NCBI GenBank assembly: GCA_934555895.1
Contig: CAKTFH010000004.1
Span: forward strand, 1-64,000
Origin: an uncultured Muribaculaceae bacterium
GTDB taxonomy: Bacteria > Bacteroidota > Bacteroidia > Bacteroidales > Muribaculaceae
Length of the DNA: 64,000 nucleotides
Direction of reading: 5' to 3'
A model generated the notes under the pieces. That model saw nothing but the letters and a program-made list of their open reading frames with translations. It made no database searches and was not told the DNA's origin. This document shows, in pieces, positions 35,785 to 45,000 of this stretch (position 1 is the stretch's first letter; each line of letters starts with the position of its first letter). Made by a program: the position numbers and the translations under genes.

Positions 35785-36669
35785 TCATCTTGAGCCGAGC
35801 ACCAGAAGCAGCAGCGACACAAGCAGCACACCGAGATCTATGGCTTTGGCACGCACGTTGCGCTCATGGAGTATCATCACTCCGTAAATAAAAGGCACTA
35901 TCACACTGCCACGGCGTACCATCGACACTATCGAAATCATCGAACACGGTAGTGAAAGCGAATAGAAATAGGCGAGGTCGGCTACGGTGAGAAAAAGCGA
36001 TATGAACGGTATGGCCCAGGTCCAGTGAAATTTTCCGCTCGCGGCCTGCATTGATGGCACCCATTTGTTCATGATAAGCAGTGTGGCTGTCATGATGATG
36101 CACTGGTAGAGCGAATACCATGCCTGCACATCGAGTGGCCTGTAGAACTGAAGCAGATATTTATCGTAGAGAGCGCTCACGGCCCCGAGTATCGTGGCTC
36201 CGACGGCCATCCAGAGCCACCGGGAATGCCGCAGCGAGAATCCCTCGCGGCTTCCGATACGTGTAATCAGATATAGCGATGTGAAGCCCAGCAGTATGCC
36301 GCACCATTGCAGCAGATTGAGCGTTTCACCGAAAATCAGCAGGGCGCCCAGAAGCACGAGCACCGGACGGCTGGCGTTGATGGGCCCCTGAATGGTGAGC
36401 GGCAGATGCTTTATAGCGAAATATCCCAGAAGCCACGACGACAGCACTATTATCGCCTTGATGAGAATCAGAAGGTGGCCGTGAGCTCCTCCGAGGCCTG
36501 TAGTGCCGTGCATCAGCTGCCCTACAAGTACCGGCGACATGAGTATGGTTTGAAACAGCGTGTTGAGCATCAGCACCACTGCCACATTATTGCCTTTTAC
36601 CGACAGCTTCTTGAACACATCATAGAAGCCGAGGCAGAGGGCCGAGACGAGAGCGAAGATTATCCACAT
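35785..36669 (-). CDS. EamA/DMT family transporter
   Basis: This 294-residue integral membrane protein has about ten hydrophobic segments arranged as two EamA repeats. The first starts IIFALVSALCLGFYDVFKKL and includes ILIKAIIVLSSWLLGYFAIKHLPLT. The second starts WLWMAVGATILGAVSALYDKYLL. Drug/metabolite transporters of this class export or exchange small metabolites; the substrate is unknown. It converges with the helicase gene, with only 10 bp between stop codons. A minus-strand terminator separates it from the next gene upstream. Confidence 0.9.
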   Translation of the reverse strand: MWIIFALVSALCLGFYDVFKKLSVKGNNVAVVLMLNTLFQTILMSPVLVGQLMHGTTGLGGAHGHLLILIKAIIVLSSWLLGYFAIKHLPLTIQGPINASRPVLVLLGALLIFGETLNLLQWCGILLGFTSLYLITRIGSREGFSLRHSRWLWMAVGATILGAVSALYDKYLLQFYRPLDVQAWYSLYQCIIMTATLLIMNKWVPSMQAASGKFHWTWAIPFISLFLTVADLAYFYSLSLPCSMISIVSMVRRGSVIVPFIYGVMILHERNVRAKAIDLGVLLVSLLLLVLGSR

Positions 36670-36683
36670 GGATGCTTTGTTTT

Positions 36684-36728
36684 GCCAAAAACAGCGCCAA
36701 GCGCGGTTTATGGTCCGGGCTTGGCGCT
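36684..36728 (-). terminator. Intrinsic terminator of the lipoprotein gene
   Basis: Read on the minus strand, a 10-bp stem (36728-36719 with 36702-36693) is followed by TTTTTGG. It ends the TonB receptor/lipoprotein unit before the EamA gene. Confidence 0.75.
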
Positions 36729-36749
36729 TATGTTGTCAGTTTGGATGTA

Positions 36750-37733
36750 TCAATATGCGGGTGCGGTAAGCGAGTAGGGGAGTCGTGCCGAAACCTGGAA
36801 CTCGTAGGTTTCAGTGCCGTTGGCCGGAATGGGGATGGCGGGGCATGTGAAGTTCATGTTCATGAGCTCACCGGTGAGGATGGTTGCTTGGAAGGGCGAC
36901 ACCTTGTAGGCGGGCATGGGGCGGGGAGGTGTGCTCGATAGCTGAGGAATGAGCGATTCGCTCTCGAACTCGATGCCGAGGCTGGTCACCTTGAAGTCTA
37001 TGCCGGGGAAGGTCATGTTGATACCCTCGGGCATGCCGTCAACAAACAGCGCGTTCTCTATTGAGAGCTGTGCTTTGCCGGTGGTGCTGTTGAGCGCCAT
37101 TTCGTATTTCGACTTGGTGGTGCTGAATGTCTTGAAATCACCGGAGGGGTTGGTGGATATGGTGGTGCCGTAGAAATAGTGTTTGTTAGGTATCACCTGC
37201 ACATCATATTCGCCATTTATCGTAAACGAGAACGATACCTGAGCCCCTACCTGCTTGGGTTTGGGATTGCCCTGCTCATCCACGCCATCGGTGCCGAATG
37301 TGCGTTCGGGGTCGAGAAGAGCCTTTATGCGCACGTTGGTAATCTGCAGAAGTTCGGTAGAGGCTGTGGCGGTTTCGTAGGGGCCGGCGCCCTGACAGCC
37401 TTTTACGGCGCTGTCGCGGTAGTCAGTCATGGGAATTCCTGCGACGCTCATGGTGGCGCGGCGGTCGGTGTCAAACTCCATTTCCGAAACCGAGAACGAG
37501 CATGTGTTGTCGTTCATGTCGAATATCATCAGCACATCGGCACCTGAGTAATATTTCCAGTCGGTTTCCCCTTTCTCTTTCACGGCCACAAAATTGGTGG
37601 TCTTTTTCGCATTTATATAATAAATGGGGAGCATTGAGCCGCCGCCGTTTCCGAACGAGTCGTCATTGTGGCACGATGTAAGCGACATCATGGCCATAAG
37701 GGCAGTCAGGAGGTAAATGAATCGGAGTTTCAT
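36750..37733 (-). CDS. Orphan lipoprotein paired with a TonB receptor
   Basis: This 327-residue protein has a lipobox (ALMAMMSLTSC, Cys near residue 21) and no recognised domain. It appears all-beta, with an early aromatic segment (LPIYYINAKKTTNFVAVKEKG). It continues with repeated strands (ADVLMIFDMNDNTCSFSVSEM, KQVGAQVSFSFTINGEYDVQV, MTFPGIDFKVTSLGIEFES) and a final FQVSARLPYSL segment. It lies 71 bp downstream of the TonB-dependent receptor gene on the same strand. That placement suggests a surface-exposed substrate-binding partner of the receptor, comparable in layout to SusD- or HmuY-type lipoproteins, though it resembles neither in sequence. That role is inference. Confidence 0.72.
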   Translation of the reverse strand: MKLRFIYLLTALMAMMSLTSCHNDDSFGNGGGSMLPIYYINAKKTTNFVAVKEKGETDWKYYSGADVLMIFDMNDNTCSFSVSEMEFDTDRRATMSVAGIPMTDYRDSAVKGCQGAGPYETATASTELLQITNVRIKALLDPERTFGTDGVDEQGNPKPKQVGAQVSFSFTINGEYDVQVIPNKHYFYGTTISTNPSGDFKTFSTTKSKYEMALNSTTGKAQLSIENALFVDGMPEGINMTFPGIDFKVTSLGIEFESESLIPQLSSTPPRPMPAYKVSPFQATILTGELMNMNFTCPAIPIPANGTETYEFQVSARLPYSLTAPAY

Positions 37734-37804
37734 GTCTTTTTTTAACTCTGTTTAAATTTGTTGAATATGCTTGTTTGTCTGAAAGTTTCGCTATCGCCCG
37801 CAGA

Positions 37805-40054
37805 TTATTGAAACGAGAGTTCGTAGCGGAGTGTGAGGCCTGCCTGGAAGCCGTTGCCTCGCTGCAGGAAGGCGTTCCCTATAGAAACGAAATAAAAAGT
37901 CGAATATTTTGTAGCCGTTATGTTATTTGCCCACAGTTCTGCCGTGAATCCTTTGTGGCCTGCGCGCACCGAGGCGTCGAGCAGCCCGTAGAAAGGCTGG
38001 CTGAGGCTGTTGGCCTCGTCCCAGTAGATGCGGCCAACACCGCGGCAGTTGATGTCGGTGCCGAACGAGTCGATGAATGAGTTTCGGAACCGCTTCTCGT
38101 ATGCCACGCCCACGAAAAGTGTGTTCATGGGTGCGTAGGGCACATGGCATCCGTTGAAATCGCGGCGTCCGTTGCCGAACGAGGTGAATCTCGCGTCGGT
38201 GAAACCATACGACACACGTGCCGACAGGCCCATGTCGAACTTATATACACCGGAGATTTCCGCCCCGCGTGAGCGCGAGCGTCCGGCATTGGCCATAACA
38301 CGGCCTGTCACCGACCCTTCGGGGAACATGGTGAGCTGCTGGTCGCGGCACTCTATCCAGAAGAGTGCTCCGTCAAGGGTCAGACTGCCGTCGAGCAGGC
38401 TAATGTGGGCTCCGGCCTCGTAGTTCCATGTTTTTTCGGGGTCGTAGCTCACGATATCATTGATGTCATATTGCTGGTTCATGCCAACTGCGGCACGTAT
38501 TCTCTGTTGTAGCACATCACTGAACATCTGTGTGTTGTAGCCGCCCGATTTATATCCTTTGGTGACCGACACGAACACATTGCCAGCCCGCTCGGGCAGG
38601 GTGTAGCTTACCGAGAGTTTGGGCAGCAGCTGAGCAAAAGTCTTATGGAGGGTTCCTCTCATGTTGATGTCTACCGGTGTAGTGCCGAGCGCGGTAGGGG
38701 GAGTGGTGGTGGCATCCCACAGTGTGTAGCTCGAATTGCTGTAGCTGTGATAACGTAGCTCGGCGCGTTCCCAGTCCCACCGCAGCCCTAAGGTAGCGGT
38801 GAATGCTCCGATGGTGGCGGCACTCTCGTGATAGAACGAGCCTCCGGATGAGGGTGTGGTGAACCGACTGTGCAGCGGAAGCGTGCGCTGGTCCCATGTT
38901 ATAGGATACTGGGGCGACACCATGTTGGCATTGTCTTCGATGAGGTGGGTAATGCCGTAGTCGTGGAAGTGTACAGGGGCCGCCATTTCGCCCCGGCGCA
39001 GATAGCCGAAGGCCCCGAAAAGCCAGCGGTAATGGTTGCATGGGCGGCTTTTTGCCGCGATATCGGCTGTAAGGGCCCATTCGTGGCGTTTCTGGGTAAG
39101 CGTGAAATAGTCCAGAGGCAGGAAGTCCTGGTCAAGCGTCATATTGTCGTTGATATACTGGAAGCTCGCCACTCCCGAGATGTTCACGTTGCCTGTGCGG
39201 CCGTTGAGCGTGAGGCCGTCGGTGACTGTGAGGCGACGGTAGAAACAGGTGTCGTTGTATTCTATCCTCCCCGTGGCTACCGACTGGTATGGGTAGCCGC
39301 TTTGTGCGCTGTGGGCCACTGAAGCTGTGTTTTCCACAATAAGGTTTCCGGAGGGACGCCATGTGGTTTTCCAACGGCCGCTCCACTGCCGCTCCTTGCC
39401 GGTGTGGCTGTTGTTGAAGGCGTTACGGTAGAAACCGTCGGTGCCGGTAGCGTAAAGATTTAGAGCCATGCCGAGGGTGGAGTGGAGGCGCCCGTAGAGG
39501 CCTATCGCTCCTTTGTAAGAGTTGTGGTCCGCATATTCGGCCGTTACGCGCACTCCCTCAAACGAGAGTGGACTGATGGTGCGTATGCTTATGAGACCGC
39601 CCATGGTGTTGCGTCCGTAGAGTATGTTCTGCGGTCCGCGCATTATCTCGATGTTTTCGATGTCGGCGAGGTCAAAATCGAAATTATCCTTGTTCAGTAT
39701 GGGCACATTGTCAATGTTGAGTCCTACCACCGGCTGGTCGATGCGTGTGCCAAGACCACGCACATACACCGACGAGGTCATTCTCGAGCCGTATTGCGGC
39801 ATGTAGAAGTTGGGTGTGATTTCGCTCACCTGTTTGATGTTGGCGATGTTCAAACGCTCTATCTCTGTGCGGCTTATCTTCGTTACAGTCTCGGCTTTTG
39901 CAGTTTCGGCGCTCCCTTTGAAGGCTGTGACCGACACCTGCGGGAGCTCTTTCGCTACAGTGTCGGCACTTTCCGGCCGTGCGCCCTGTGCTGAGGCCGC
40001 ACCGATAAATGCGAATAATGCGGCAAGCGGAATTTTAGACCGGAAAATGTTCAT
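37805..40054 (-). CDS. TonB-dependent outer-membrane receptor
   Basis: This 749-residue protein has a signal peptide (LAALFAFIGAASA, cleavage near residue 23) and a TonB-box-like segment (KELPQVSVTAFKGS). The plug domain covers about 45-165: IANIKQVSEITPNFYMPQYG, SSVYVRGLGTRIDQPVVGLNID, IENIEIMRGPQNILYGRNTMGG and ISIRTISP. A 22-strand-type barrel ends in the aromatic C-terminus (LTLRYELSFQ). It lacks the N-terminal CarboxypepD extension of SusC proteins and resembles siderophore or cobalamin-type receptors; the ligand is unknown. Expression probably starts at 40078-40107. The downstream lipoprotein gene is a likely partner. Confidence 0.92.
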   Translation of the reverse strand: MNIFRSKIPLAALFAFIGAASAQGARPESADTVAKELPQVSVTAFKGSAETAKAETVTKISRTEIERLNIANIKQVSEITPNFYMPQYGSRMTSSVYVRGLGTRIDQPVVGLNIDNVPILNKDNFDFDLADIENIEIMRGPQNILYGRNTMGGLISIRTISPLSFEGVRVTAEYADHNSYKGAIGLYGRLHSTLGMALNLYATGTDGFYRNAFNNSHTGKERQWSGRWKTTWRPSGNLIVENTASVAHSAQSGYPYQSVATGRIEYNDTCFYRRLTVTDGLTLNGRTGNVNISGVASFQYINDNMTLDQDFLPLDYFTLTQKRHEWALTADIAAKSRPCNHYRWLFGAFGYLRRGEMAAPVHFHDYGITHLIEDNANMVSPQYPITWDQRTLPLHSRFTTPSSGGSFYHESAATIGAFTATLGLRWDWERAELRYHSYSNSSYTLWDATTTPPTALGTTPVDINMRGTLHKTFAQLLPKLSVSYTLPERAGNVFVSVTKGYKSGGYNTQMFSDVLQQRIRAAVGMNQQYDINDIVSYDPEKTWNYEAGAHISLLDGSLTLDGALFWIECRDQQLTMFPEGSVTGRVMANAGRSRSRGAEISGVYKFDMGLSARVSYGFTDARFTSFGNGRRDFNGCHVPYAPMNTLFVGVAYEKRFRNSFIDSFGTDINCRGVGRIYWDEANSLSQPFYGLLDASVRAGHKGFTAELWANNITATKYSTFYFVSIGNAFLQRGNGFQAGLTLRYELSFQ

Positions 40055-40077
40055 GCTGATGGCGGTTTTGGAAGGTG

Positions 40078-40107
40078 CAAAGTTACGAAATATCCGTTAT
40101 TTGCCAA
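40078..40107 (-). promoter_or_regulatory. Promoter of the TonB receptor gene
   Basis: On the minus strand TTG (40107-40105) is followed after 19 nt by TAACTTTG (40085-40078). Transcription would begin close to the ATG, leaving only a short leader of about 15-20 nt. Confidence 0.65.
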
Positions 40108-40214
40108 CTATGACAGAATATGAGGAAGATGTTTCTGAAAGTTAAAAACCTGTTAAATTGCATAAAACGTTGGATTTGACAATACCCTGTGCGGAGGATA
40201 TGGGAAATAAATGC

Positions 40215-40222
40215 TAAATTTG
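40215..40222 (+). promoter_or_regulatory. -7 element in front of the sigma factor gene
   Basis: TAAATTTG matches the -7 consensus but lies only seven bases before the GTG at 40230, so the transcript would be almost leaderless if that start is used. A second GTG at 40248 would give a short leader. No clear -33 TTTG was found. Confidence 0.45.
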
Positions 40223-40229
40223 CACTGTA

Positions 40230-40802
40230 GTGTTAACGACAGAAGCTGTGAGCCGGGAAATACCAAAAGAAAGTGAGAGCCTGATAGAGCGACTTAGGCA
40301 GTCTGAAACCTGCCGGGAGGCGTTCGGTCAGGTGGTACGCGAATATTCCGAGCCGCTTTACTGGCAGATACGCCGTCTGGTAGAGAACCACGATGACGCA
40401 TCTGATGTGCTACAGAATACTTTCATCAAGGCCTGGCAGAATATCGAGAGTTTTCGTGGCGAGGCTAAATTGTCGACATGGTTATATAAAATCGCTCTCA
40501 ACGAAAGTATCACATTTCTGAGTCGTGAGCGCAAGCGCCTGAACATCAGTCTGGATGACGAGGAGTCTCATCTCGTTAACCTCATTGAGGCAGATGAGTG
40601 GGTCGATGGCGACGAACTGGCCCTGCGCCTGCGCAAGGCGGTGGCCTCGTTGCCTGAGAAACAGCGCATTGTGTTCAATATGAAATACTACGATGACATG
40701 AAATATGAGCAGATGTCGGAGATTCTGGGCACTTCGGTGGGTGCATTGAAGGCATCTTATCATCTTGCAGTCAAAAAGATAGAGAAAGCGATGGAGGAAT
40801 AG
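40230..40802 (+). CDS. ECF-type RNA polymerase sigma factor
   Basis: This 190-residue protein has the two-domain build of extracytoplasmic-function sigma factors. Region 2 includes YSEPLYWQIRRLVENHDDASDVLQNTFIKAWQNI, written here across residues 39-72, and FRGEAKLSTWLYKIALN. Region 4 is LRKAVASLPEKQRIVFNMKYYDDM and MSEILGTSVGALKASYHLAVKKIEKAM, the DNA-binding HTH. It directs RNA polymerase to a special promoter set, usually for envelope stress. The start is GTG at 40230 or 40248. The next two genes encode a one-TM protein and a Spy/CpxP-like protein, so it likely controls or is controlled by them. Confidence 0.92.
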   Translation: MLTTEAVSREIPKESESLIERLRQSETCREAFGQVVREYSEPLYWQIRRLVENHDDASDVLQNTFIKAWQNIESFRGEAKLSTWLYKIALNESITFLSRERKRLNISLDDEESHLVNLIEADEWVDGDELALRLRKAVASLPEKQRIVFNMKYYDDMKYEQMSEILGTSVGALKASYHLAVKKIEKAMEE

Positions 40803-40916
40803 AATCGATGCCGTTCTGTTGCGGTGTCAGGTTTTCGGAACAAAAAAATCGCCTCCGTGCTTAAACCCTGCGGAACCTTTGCAGTCAGAATTACTGAAAG
40901 GTTATAATTAATCGAA

Positions 40917-41360
40917 ATGAAAGATAAGGAAAACCACATACTCGATAAAGTTGCAAGGCGCGACGGCATGACGGTGCCTCCCGGTTTTTTCGAGGAGTTC
41001 TCTAAGCGGGTCATTTCAGAACTTCCCGAAAATCCCGAAGCCGAGCACCCTCGCATGGCACCCGCCCCACAGACATTCTGGGGTAGGGTGAGACCTTATG
41101 TTTATATGGCCGCGATGTTTGCCGGCATATGGTGCATGTTCAAGATGTTCACCATGATGAGCAACACCTCTACCGATCTGTCGATTGACAATAATAAGAT
41201 TCTTACCGAGGCGCTCAGCGACGACAATTTCATATACGACCATTTCCTTGATGACATAAATCAGCGGGAGATTATAGATGACCTCTACGACGACAGCATC
41301 GATGTGGAGGAACTCGATGTAAACCTTGATCTCGAGATGCCCATAGAGGCAACTCAGTAA
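40917..41360 (+). CDS. One-transmembrane protein, possible anti-sigma factor
   Basis: This 147-residue protein has a cytoplasmic N-terminal part (DKVARRDGMTVPPGFFEEFSKRV) and a single membrane segment (about 60-80, VYMAAMFAGIWCMFKMFTMM). An acidic periplasmic tail (DIDDLYDDSIDVEEL-like) completes it. The layout resembles membrane-bound regulators that hold ECF sigma factors inactive, and the gene lies 114 bp after the sigma factor gene. It does not show the zinc-finger ZAS motif of classical anti-sigma domains, so the call rests on context and topology. It could instead be a structural membrane protein of unknown role. Confidence 0.6.
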   Translation: MKDKENHILDKVARRDGMTVPPGFFEEFSKRVISELPENPEAEHPRMAPAPQTFWGRVRPYVYMAAMFAGIWCMFKMFTMMSNTSTDLSIDNNKILTEALSDDNFIYDHFLDDINQREIIDDLYDDSIDVEELDVNLDLEMPIEATQ

Positions 41361-41393
41361 TTTCGAAATGATTAACATTCTCTTGATCCGGCA

Positions 41394-41888
41394 ATGATTA
41401 GTATCAGAAACATATGCCTGCTTGCCCTGCTCATGGCCTCGACGGGACTGAACCTTAATGCGCAGGACAACAAATCTGCCGCCAGCCGCGCGCAGTGGAT
41501 GAGTGAGCTCCAACAGTACAAGCGATCCTATTTCATTAAGGAACTTGATCTCACACGTGAGCAGCAGAACGAATTTTTTCCTCTTTACGAGGAGATGGAT
41601 GCCCAGACCTCGCAGATTGACAGCGACCTCCGCACAATGGAGCGTCGGCTTCAGGATGCCACTGATGTCACAGAGACCGAATATCGCAAAGCTACCGAGG
41701 CTTTTTGCGACGGGAAAGTGCGTCAGGCTGAGATTGAGAAGTCATATATGGACCGTTTCGCACGGGTGCTCACAGCAAAACAGCTCTTCAGACTTAATGC
41801 CGTGGAGCGCGACTTCCAGCGCGACATCCTCAAGCAGCATCAGCGTCTGCGTCTGCGCCGCGCGGCAGCCGAAACATCGCGCCAGTGA
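41394..41888 (+). CDS. Spy/CpxP-like periplasmic protein
   Basis: This 164-residue protein has a signal peptide (LLALLMASTGLNLNAQ). A long alpha-helical body follows with the paired LTxxQ-type motifs of the Spy/CpxP family: DLTREQQNEFFPLYEEMD and LTAKQLFRLNAVERDF. Relatives act as periplasmic chaperones or as sensors that dampen envelope-stress signalling. It is basic and rich in Arg at the C-terminus (LRLRRAAAETSRQ). It lies 33 bp after the one-TM protein gene and completes a likely sigma-regulator-sensor unit. A terminator follows. Confidence 0.82.
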   Translation: MISIRNICLLALLMASTGLNLNAQDNKSAASRAQWMSELQQYKRSYFIKELDLTREQQNEFFPLYEEMDAQTSQIDSDLRTMERRLQDATDVTETEYRKATEAFCDGKVRQAEIEKSYMDRFARVLTAKQLFRLNAVERDFQRDILKQHQRLRLRRAAAETSRQ

Positions 41889-41954
41889 GGCGTGCCCGCT
41901 TACGCTGTCTCGTTATTTGCCTTTTTTGAAAGAAGATTAGATGATAGAACATAG

Positions 41955-41997
41955 AAATGTGTGTCGGGCAAACAATATCCGGCACACATTTTGTTTT
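41955..41997 (+). terminator. Intrinsic terminator before the A2M gene
   Basis: A 13-bp stem with one G-T pair (41955-41967 with 41979-41991) is followed by TGTTTT. It separates the sigma-factor unit from the alpha-2-macroglobulin gene. Confidence 0.72.
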
Positions 41998-42043
41998 AAA
42001 CAGTGACTATCTAAACAACAGCTGACAACATACCATCGACGAT

Positions 42044-45000
42044 ATGAAAAAACTCATTATTCTTATTTCGGTTTTCCTCTCATCCTTAGCGTTTATGAGT
42101 ATTTGTGCACAGGCTCCCGATTTCGCTTTCCCCAAGAAAGTGGAGCAGAAAGCGGCTTCAGACCTTAAAGCTGCCCTGGCCGCTCCCGATGGAGGTGACC
42201 GTGTGGTGAACGCGCTTGTGCGCATGGGCTTGGCGCAGACAGCCGTATCAGCCGACTCGCTCTCCTCGGTGCTCAGAGAGGTTGAAGCCGTTAGGCTTAA
42301 AGAGAAGGATGTTGTAACACGTTCGATGCTCGCACTTCTCGAGGCGCAGATATATGCCGATGCCTACAATGCCGACCGATGGACCATCGACCGCCGTCCG
42401 GAACTCGACACTCCGGCCGCCTCGTCGGATATCACGCTGTGGGGCAAGGCACAGTTCCGCGACAAGGTGCTGGCGCTTACCGCCGAGGCTCTCGCCAATC
42501 CGGAGGCTCTGAAAGAGGTGCCAATCAATGAATATTCAGTCACGCTCGAGTTCAAGCGTGACGCCATCACTTTCTATCCCACACTGTTTGATTTCGCGGC
42601 CAATAAGGCTATAAATCTGCTCGACTCCGGACTCATGCCTTACGGCGAGTCGCTGCCGCTGGACCTTCTGCGCCGTCCTGCCGACAGAATGCTCTATCCC
42701 GCCGGTAGCTCGTCACCTGTGGAGCGCCGTGTGCTCGAGCTTTATGCCATGCTGATGGCCGGCCGCGAGAACACCGCCCCAGGCATGCATGCCCTCGCCG
42801 GGGCCATGCAGTTTATCTCTCCGAGGGTGTTCAGTTTCGAGACTCCTAAATTCACTTTCGGTCCGCAGACTGACCCTCAGGCCTCTCTGCAGCAGATATT
42901 TTTCGATGCCTACATGGCCAACAGCCGGGTGCCCTATGCTGTGGAGATACTGCTCGCCACTCCCGGTATGGAGGTAGGTGATGCCATTGCCCCTGAGGCC
43001 TATACGGCTCTCTGTGATTTCGCAAAAAATAATCCGCAGTATTTCAATCTCAGCGGTGTGAACAGGATGATAGCCACGCTCTCACGGCCGTCGGTTTCGC
43101 TTAAAATGCCGCAGCAGGTGGCAAAAGAAGTGCCGTTTACGATTGAGGCTCAAGGGTGCAACATCAATGATCTGGAGCTGAAAATCTACAGACTCCCCAA
43201 GGGGGCGATAAAACGCGATGATTCATATTTCCGCGGGTCTCTTCCGGAGAAGCCGGTTCGCACAGCCATGATTCATCTTGACGGTTCCGTGCCTTTCAAA
43301 GCCAAGGCTCAGGCCACTGTGACGCTACCTTTTTTCGGTCGATATATAATAGTGCCGTCAGCCAAGGGGCTGACCAATCGCGACGGATACACTGTCTTCA
43401 ATTGTTCAGACCTTGCGACAGCTGTGCTACGCTCGCAGAATGTCGACGATAAGGCTGTGGTGTTCAGCGCCGTCGATGGTGCTCCTGTGAAAGGCGCCGA
43501 ACTCCGTTTCATGCCATGGGACAGACGCGACGGTACGGAGGTTATCCCGGGAGTGACCGATACCGACGGCTTCATGCCGCTGGCTCTCAAGAAGTCGGGG
43601 CGCATTTATCCTGTGCTTGGCTCTGACCTTTTTGCTCAGGATCTTAGTGTATACAAACGCGACAGCCGCCTTTCGAAATCCCAAAAATACGGCAAGATTG
43701 TAACATCGCTCGGTCTTTATCGTCCCGGCGACACTGTTGATTTCGCCGCGGTGGTTTACGAGGTATCGAAAGACGGGCGCCGTCTGCTCCCCGGGCAGTC
43801 GTGCACCATGGTTATGCGCGACGCCAATTATCAGGAAGCCGGCACGGTAAGTCTTACAACTGATGCCTGGGGCCGCGCCACCGGCTCGTTCACGATTCCG
43901 GAAGGCGGTCTTACCGGCCAGTTCACTCTTGAATTCAAGGACGAAGACAATATTTCAGGGAACAAATGGTTTATGGTGAGCGACTATAAACTTCCGACTT
44001 TCGAAGTGAAAGTCACATCTACCAAGCGTCCCGCCACGTTGGGCGACGATGCTGTGATTGAAGGGAGCGCACTCACTTTCGCCGGATTCCCGCTTGACGG
44101 GGCCAAGGTCAAGGCACAGCTGCGTGTGCGCACCGGAGCATGGTGGTTTGCCACCGTCTCGCCGGTGTTCTACGAGACTACAGCAACAGCTGATGCCGCG
44201 GGTAATTTCAGCATCACCGTGCCGGGCGGCGTGATAAGCGCCAGTCCCTGCCCGCAGGGCTATTTCCTCGCTGATATAGCAGTGACATCGCCCGACGGAG
44301 AGACTCACCAGACCACTGCCTCGTTCAACATGGGTAAGCCGTGTTATATCAACGCCGATATTCCTGCCGAGGTTGATGCAAAGCATCCCCTCGAGGCCAA
44401 GCTGCAGCTTACCGACTACGACGGCAAGAAGCGCGACGGCGTGATTGTCTACAAGATAGCCAAGCGGCTTAAAAACAACGCGGAGGATAACGGCGGCACT
44501 TCTTTTGGAGAAGTGGTTAAGGAGGGCTCGATGCAGTCTGGAAATTTCGCTCCGGTGCTCGCTTCGCTCCCCTCGGGCTGTTACGGCGTGATTTTCGACA
44601 CTCAGGATAAATCTCTGGCCGACCCGACACGGGTAGCCGAGGTGACCGTATGGCGTCCAGACGACAAGGTGTGTGCAGCCGACAGGCTCCTGTGGGTCTC
44701 TTCTCAGACTGTCAAGGCCGATGCCATGGGCAAAGCCGTGATAACTGTCGGCAGCAATGCTCCCGGCAATCATGTGCTGATTGTTACCTCCGATGACAAC
44801 GGAAACATTGTCGACACTTACTGGATTAAGCTCAAGAGCATGCAGACCGTGGATGTGCGGCTTCCGCAGGGATGCGACCGCATGAAGGTGTCGCTCACCA
44901 CGATACATAACTGCGAGAGCGCAGCCGCCACCGTGTGGGTGGAGAGCGCAGCCGCTGACAGGCACATCGAGGTGCACACCACAACCTTCCGCGACAAGGT

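Noticed and set aside
36750..37733. HmuY or SusD homologue
   Set aside because: Gene position fits, but no motif of either family was seen in the sequence.
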